From positions 1,855-11,989 of the forward strand of contig JAOXYB010048702.1 in assembly GCA_028565635.1 (NCBI GenBank): a DNA stretch of 10,135 bases. The letters are read 5' to 3'. Positions 8,993 through 10,135 of this stretch are shown here, piece after piece; positions within the stretch are counted from its first letter, which is position 1, and each line of letters starts with the position of its first letter. A program made the translations under genes and the position numbers. A model generated the notes under the pieces. The model saw nothing but the letters and a program-made list of their open reading frames with translations. It did no database searches and had not been told where the DNA came from. The DNA comes from Phoronis ovalis. Lineage: Eukaryota; Phoronida; Phoronidae.

Positions 8993-9133
8993 CTGTTGGC
9001 ATTTAGTCTTCAATTCAGAAATCTTTTCTTTGTGTTGATGTGCAACAGTTTCTAATTTAACTGCATACTTCTGTATTGCCAAGCTATGAGCCTCCTTCTC
9101 TTTTGCAATGCTGCCTTTTAGTTCAGAATGTTT
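8993..9133 (-). CDS. GOLGA4: GOLGA4-like golgin, exon B (47 codons, coiled coil)
   Basis: An internal exon of 141 nt, exactly 47 codons, phase 0 at both ends. It is too short to stand out as an open reading frame. It was found by looking for coiled-coil codons between an AG acceptor (TTTTAG before AAACAT) and a GT donor (CAACAG before GTTTAG). The peptide begins KHSELKGSIAKEKE and ends SELKTKCQQ. It is Lys/Glu-rich with hydrophobic residues at roughly heptad spacing and no proline. It joins the preceding exon (ending INQIQT) and the giant exon (starting VVEEIEMQHEKK) without changing frame. The donor GTTTAG is weak beyond the invariant GT, so this exon might be included inefficiently. Skipping it would remove 47 residues and keep the frame. 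Confidence 0.82.
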
Positions 9134-9441
9134 CTAAAAGTACACATCAAGGCTATAAATTTTGTAATGAAACTGGTAATCTACTACAAAACAATACTCC
9201 CAGAGTTATGAGGTCAAAATTTTTCAAAGTTCTTAGGATAGTTCAACATATTACAATTATGGTATTCTTGCACATGCTTAGTGCAACCTCCCTTTTTAAC
9301 TGCTGTACATATACTATCTCCATTTCCTCAAAAGCTGGGCACGTTATTGGGACTGCTCTATTAAATATTACTACTAGAACAGACTTCCACCTCCAGCTCT
9401 CATAACTACAATGAATATAACTTTTAATGAATAACTCTCAC
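9134..9441 (-). other. Intron, 308 nt, phase 0
   Basis: Bounded on the minus strand by GTGAGAG at 9441 and by TGTACTTTTAG ending at 9134. The interior is AT-rich with no open coiled-coil frame. Plus-strand frames here have no recognisable product. I see no further feature inside it. Confidence 0.8.
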
Positions 9442-9621
9442 TGTTTGTATCTGGTTGATTTCTTCCTGCAGAAAATCTTTCTGTGAGTCTTGCCGACTGA
9501 TGGCGGCCATTTTCTGCAAATCTCGCTCCTCAATAGCCAATCTCATTTCTTCCTCTTTCTCACGAACAGTCTTTTGCAGGCTCTCTGTTTTTTGGTTGAA
9601 CTCGCGTTCAAGGTCCTTTTC
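9442..9621 (-). CDS. GOLGA4: GOLGA4-like golgin, exon A (60 codons, coiled coil)
   Basis: First visible exon, 180 nt, phase 0 at both ends. The acceptor is CTCTCAG before GAAAAG and the donor is ACA followed by GTGAGAG. Reading through the donor reaches a stop five codons later, which supports the splice. The peptide starts EKDLEREFNQ and ends EINQIQT. It is charged, helical and proline-free. The stretch around AIEERDLQKMAAISRQDSQ resembles the vertebrate GOLGA4 segment that contains ALEELELQKKAILTESENK, in the N-terminal quarter of that protein. This fixes the orientation and shows that several hundred N-terminal residues lie outside the window. The reading frame is open further upstream, but the Met there is preceded by intron-like sequence and has no coiled-coil character, so no start is proposed. 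Confidence 0.85.
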
Positions 9622-10135
9622 CTGAGAGCAAAATTTTTTTTTGATTAATCTTAGATAGACATTTTCTAATTTTACCGCATAATTACGCATGAATGTAATC
9701 AAGGGCAAATTCACCAAGGCTGTTTACTACGGCAATTTTAAAATGGCAGTATTAGAACTTCGGGAACTTTGGACAGGCGAGCTTAATCAAAAACACCTGA
9801 ATGTGTCCAAAGTTTCCTGAAGTACTCCGAGCGCTATCTTGGAATTGCCTCTAAAACGTCGCACGGTTGCTGTGAGTTTGCCTTTTATATGAATTGAATG
9901 TTTTTGAAAAATCATCTACTATTTATATAATTGGTAGAACTTTGCAGAATTCGCCATTTCTGTAGCAGATCAAAGAAGAAAGCTGAATCCCCCAAAATAA
10001 CTGTTATAACATTTGCAAATCAAAAACACTATAACTTATAATAGCACACACAAATCTGAACAAGACAACGACGATTCGAAGAATCATCATTGTACGCTGT
10101 TTAAATTGGCTATTTGAGCGAAAGGAATGGCATAT
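9622..10135 (-). other. Partial intron upstream of the first visible exon
   Basis: AT-rich non-coding sequence. On the minus strand it ends in TTTTGCTCTCAG just before the exon, a good 3' splice site. No coiled-coil reading frame or other exon is visible up to the window edge. It contains the foldback at about 9700-9886. The 5' splice site of this intron lies outside the window. Confidence 0.7.
9700..9886. repeat. Imperfect foldback (hairpin) element, ~75-80 nt arms
   Basis: Two arms pair in order around a loop of about 28 nt (9776-9803). CTTTGGACA at 9767-9775 pairs perfectly with TGTCCAAAG at 9804-9812. GGCAATT at 9731-9737 pairs with AATTGCC at 9843-9849. The outer ends, around 9701-9714 and 9872-9885, pair with a few mismatches. 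Small gaps separate the blocks. The shape fits a MITE-like or foldback repeat in an intron. No target-site duplication was identified. Confidence 0.65.

Larger units (their letters stand above)
973..9621 (-). other. GOLGA4: Partial GOLGA4/golgin-245-like gene, six internal exons
   Basis: This is the overall gene model. Six exons on the minus strand join in frame into 1,884 codons without a stop. All introns begin GT and end AG, and their phases are 0, 0, 0, 1, 0 in transcript order, with a final phase-0 donor leading out of the window. The product is coiled coil throughout. Blocks in the first, third and last three exons align in the same order with vertebrate GOLGA4 as I remember it. GOLGA4 is a peripheral trans-Golgi network tether. 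Its C-terminal GRIP domain binds Arl1-GTP and its N-terminus captures endosome-derived carriers. Both ends are missing here: the GRIP domain should lie left of position 1 and the N-terminus right of 10135. Other long golgins (giantin, GCC185) are the main alternatives. Coiled coils align loosely, so the family call is likely but not certain. Confidence 0.8.

Noticed and set aside
9076-9405. Plus-strand open frame of 109 codons
   Set aside because: It overlaps exon 8993-9133 and the adjacent intron on the opposite strand. It has no recognisable motif and ordinary AT-rich intron composition.
1-10135. tRNA, rRNA, promoter or polyadenylation site for this gene
   Set aside because: No cloverleaf-like or rRNA-like sequence was recognised, and the window lies wholly inside the gene. 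AATAAA words in the introns are expected in AT-rich DNA.

Overview
This window looks like AT-rich nuclear DNA from an animal. It carries one split protein-coding gene on the minus strand with spliceosomal GT-AG introns, and no operon-like or bacterial features. The gene is read from high to low coordinates. Six exons (9621-9442, 9133-8993, 8312-3888, 3621-3045, 2739-2609, 1170-973) join in frame to give 5,652 nt, or 1,884 codons, of uninterrupted coding sequence. Neither end of the protein is present: there is no start codon, stop codon or promoter in the window.

The encoded product is an extremely long alpha-helical coiled coil rich in Glu, Lys, Gln, Leu and Ser. By eye it has no proline and only three tryptophans. 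Three collinear blocks match what I remember of vertebrate GOLGA4 (golgin-245/p230), the GRIP-domain golgin of the trans-Golgi network: one in the first exon, one at the end of the 4.4-kb exon, and one running through the last three exons. I therefore call it an invertebrate GOLGA4/golgin-245 orthologue. The Arl1-binding GRIP domain and the N-terminal vesicle-capture region should lie off the left and right edges respectively. The human-like exon content, with several small introns around one giant exon, suggests a non-vertebrate metazoan such as a lophotrochozoan, cnidarian or invertebrate deuterostome. I cannot name the species.

Layout: 1-972 is downstream intron with a perfect 24-bp palindrome. 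Exon 973-1170 follows. Intron 1171-2608 (1.44 kb, the largest complete intron) holds a ~740-bp degenerate inverted repeat centred near 1632, a TG microsatellite inside one arm, a pair of A-tract repeats and a G-tract minisatellite that reaches almost to the 5' splice site. Exons 2609-2739 and 3045-3621 and the giant exon 3888-8312 are separated by small introns of 305 and 266 nt. Exons 8993-9133 and 9442-9621 lie upstream, behind introns of 680 and 308 nt. 9622-10135 is partial intron containing a second, ~190-bp foldback.

There is only one gene, so nothing cooperates within the window. The points of interest are the length and purity of the coiled coil, a recurring basic motif within it, and the foldback and G-tract repeats in the introns.
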